Below are positions 6,651 through 8,089 of a stretch of DNA of 8,089 nt, one piece after another. The notes beneath the pieces are model-generated. The model worked only from the letters and a program-made list of their open reading frames with translations. It was not told the DNA's origin and ran no database searches. Both the position numbers and the translations under genes were made by a program. Every line of letters starts with the position of its first letter. Positions within the stretch are counted from its first letter, which is position 1. The DNA is taken from contig CAIYVS010000742.1 of the NCBI GenBank assembly GCA_903929655.1, positions 1 through 8,089 of the forward strand. Reading direction: 5' to 3'. This stretch comes from an uncultured Bacteroidota bacterium. GTDB lineage: Bacteria > Bacteroidota > Bacteroidia > Chitinophagales > Chitinophagaceae.

Positions 6651-7499
6651 ATGAAGGTTCCCATATTATTGTTTCTATATACCATATCCAGCATTATCCT
6701 CTATGCACAGGATACTTCAGGTTTTTATTCTTCTTCAGAACGCGCGAGAATTGCCAATGAAATAAAAAAAGAAGCTATGATCTTGTATCATTCTGAAATG
6801 GCGTCCTCGCTTGCAACAGATATTCTTTTCGCAAGGCACGAGGACATAAAAAAAATTGGAGGATACTTTTCATACCCTGAAAAAGAATTTACACAGTGTG
6901 TATTTTATTCCAAAGGAGAAAATCCTATGGTATTATTTACAATTCTTTTCGATAGCACTTTCAAAGCAGAAAGAACATTGGTTGGTATAGCACACAGAAA
7001 TTTTAATGAAAAGGAAAAAGTATACTATCTGCTAAGACACAAAGTGCTTGACACGATTAAAAAACGGACCTTTTTTATAACTTACGTGAATTCAAAATTT
7101 TATATTGTTCCGGTTGTTGATACTAACAGAAATGATGTTTATGTAATGACGGCTGCGAAAGAAGACAGCACAATATGTTATGGCAATGACTATCTCATTC
7201 ATTTCAATAATAAATTGGCGGTGATTTCAGTTGAGAAATTGCATAGTGATCTTATAGCGATGACTTATAAAAAGCAACAGTCCCGGGGAAATAAAGTAAC
7301 GAGAGCTTACCATACTCATCTGCCAGGGTATAACCCATTTATTACAGCTACGGATATTTGCATTACAATGTTATATAAAAACTTAAGTCATTCTGATAAG
7401 GTTGAAGTTGTCTCAGAAAAATATGGCTCAATATGGACATGTAAAGATGAAAAATTAATAATCCTTACAATTGATGAACTAAAGAATATGAGCTGGTAA
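6651..7499 (+). CDS. Uncharacterised secreted protein
   Basis: I do not recognise this 282-residue protein. Residues 1-20 form a signal peptide (MKVPILLFLYTISSIILYAQ) with the AQ cleavage end common in Bacteroidota, and there is no lipoprotein Cys, so export to the periplasm or outside is likely. The mature part is mixed alpha/beta in look, rich in Lys, Tyr and Phe, with no further membrane helix. An early helical stretch (SERARIANEIKKEAMILYHSEMA would be consistent over residues ~29-51) is followed by alternating hydrophobic strands such as MVLFTILF and RTFFITYV. No catalytic motif stands out. The gene is visibly AT-richer than the operon beside it. It is transcribed away from that operon and is 54 bases ahead of the acetyltransferase gene, which may share its transcript. 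The frame is intact and the start is the only sensible ATG before the signal peptide. Confidence 0.75.
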   Translation: MKVPILLFLYTISSIILYAQDTSGFYSSSERARIANEIKKEAMILYHSEMASSLATDILFARHEDIKKIGGYFSYPEKEFTQCVFYSKGENPMVLFTILFDSTFKAERTLVGIAHRNFNEKEKVYYLLRHKVLDTIKKRTFFITYVNSKFYIVPVVDTNRNDVYVMTAAKEDSTICYGNDYLIHFNNKLAVISVEKLHSDLIAMTYKKQQSRGNKVTRAYHTHLPGYNPFITATDICITMLYKNLSHSDKVEVVSEKYGSIWTCKDEKLIILTIDELKNMSW

Positions 7500-7526
7500 A
7501 AGAAACTCTTTTCAATTTTTTCTTTT
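7498..7526 (+). terminator. Weak AT-rich hairpin with T-rich tail after the secreted-protein gene
   Basis: AAAAGA and TCTTTT form 6-base arms around an AAC loop at 7498-7512, overlapping the stop codon, and a T-rich run (ATTTTTTCTTTT) follows. The stem contains a single G-C pair, so it would be unstable. It could give partial termination at most before the acetyltransferase gene. Confidence 0.25.
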
Positions 7527-7553
7527 GCTGACATAGCTTCCTATATTTATAAT

Positions 7554-8089
7554 ATGTCCTGGATACAACACCCCCTCATATTAGAAGGCCAGAAAGTGTC
7601 ATTAGTCCCTTTGGAACGGGAACATTTTAATGGCCTTGCTGAGGCTGCAAAAAACAAAGATATCTGGACCTGGTACCATTATGACGGCACTGATAAGGAT
7701 ACCTTAGTTAAGAATCTTGAAGAGACCCTTGCTTTGCGCGATAAAGGCGATCAATATCCATTTGCAGTTATAGAGAAACTGAACAACAAAATAATTGGCA
7801 CTACACGCTTTCTCAGGATAAACCCTGAATTCAGGAACCTGGAGATCGGCGCTACCTGGTACAATCCTGATTATTGGAGCAAAGGATATAATGAAGAATG
7901 CAAGCTTTTATTGCTGAGCTATTGTTTTGAAACTCTAAAAACCGTAAGAGTGCAATTAACCGCATGGGATAAAAATATGCGCTCCCGAAAAGCAATAGAA
8001 AGGATAGGGGCAAAGTTTGAATGCATCATGAGAAATGCAGGAATCAGGCTGGGCGAAATAAGAAGCAATGCCTGTTATAGTATCATACC
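7554..8089 (+). CDS. GNAT-family N-acetyltransferase, RimJ/RimL-like (C-terminus outside window)
   Basis: From the ATG at 7554 the frame stays open for 178 codons to the window edge. It begins MSWIQHPLILEGQKVSLVPL, the usual opening of RimJ/RimL-like acetyltransferases (Acetyltransf_3 type), cytosolic enzymes that move an acetyl group from acetyl-CoA to an amine on a protein, small molecule or antibiotic. The core strand IIGTTRFLRI is at 80-89, and EIGATWYNPDYWSKGYNEEC at 97-116 carries the pyrophosphate-binding loop in WSKGYN, a loosened form of the Q/RxxGxG/A motif. N141, S144 and AIERIGAKFE at 147-156 form the conserved late region. The family is normally ~185-200 residues, so only a few residues are missing at the end, cut by the window rather than by damage. 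The substrate cannot be inferred. No clear Shine-Dalgarno site is present. TATATTTA (7542-7549) is a poor -7 match, so readthrough from the upstream gene is equally possible. Confidence 0.88.
   Translation, partial: MSWIQHPLILEGQKVSLVPLEREHFNGLAEAAKNKDIWTWYHYDGTDKDTLVKNLEETLALRDKGDQYPFAVIEKLNNKIIGTTRFLRINPEFRNLEIGATWYNPDYWSKGYNEECKLLLLSYCFETLKTVRVQLTAWDKNMRSRKAIERIGAKFECIMRNAGIRLGEIRSNACYSII

Noticed and set aside
411..8089. Search for insertion sequences, CRISPR arrays, tRNAs and integrases that might explain the junction
   Set aside because: No transposase, direct-repeat array, cloverleaf or recombinase motif was seen on either strand, so no mobile element can be named as the cause.

Overview
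The window joins two kinds of DNA. From about position 411 to the end it is ordinary Bacteroidota DNA, most likely from the Chitinophagaceae or a nearby family (inferred from protein style, signal peptides ending in AQ, weak Shine-Dalgarno sites, TAnnTTTG-like promoters and moderate GC). The first ~410 bases look eukaryotic. On the minus strand they hold one exon (263 to 1) of an animal-type BCCT (betaine/carnitine/choline) transporter. It is preceded by a canonical 3' splice acceptor and about 145 bases of AT-rich intron-like sequence.

Layout: (1) 1-263, BCCT exon, minus strand. (2) 264 to ~410, intron-like sequence. (3) ~411-1466, N-terminal ~350 residues of a TonB-dependent receptor, cut off by the junction early in its barrel. 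(4) 1607-2575, family 2 glycosyltransferase with two C-terminal membrane helices. (5) 2685-3185, DUF4199 membrane protein. (6) 3190-4458, dihydroorotase homologue that has lost most metal-binding residues. (7) 4465-6504, BatA-type membrane protein with a von Willebrand A domain. Genes 7, 6 and 5 are separated by 6 and 4 bases and form a tight minus-strand operon. The glycosyltransferase follows after a 109-base gap containing a hairpin. (8) 6651-7499, an unrecognised secreted protein, divergently transcribed. (9) 7554 to the end, a GNAT acetyltransferase that runs off the window.

The bacterial genes from 1607 on read as intact, intron-free frames, so a sequencing or assembly chimera between a host and an associated bacterium is the simplest explanation. 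A recent bacterial insertion into a host intron would look the same from sequence alone. Within the bacterial part, the most interesting object is the vWA / pseudo-dihydroorotase / DUF4199 operon, where an apparent pyrimidine enzyme without its metal site sits among membrane proteins.
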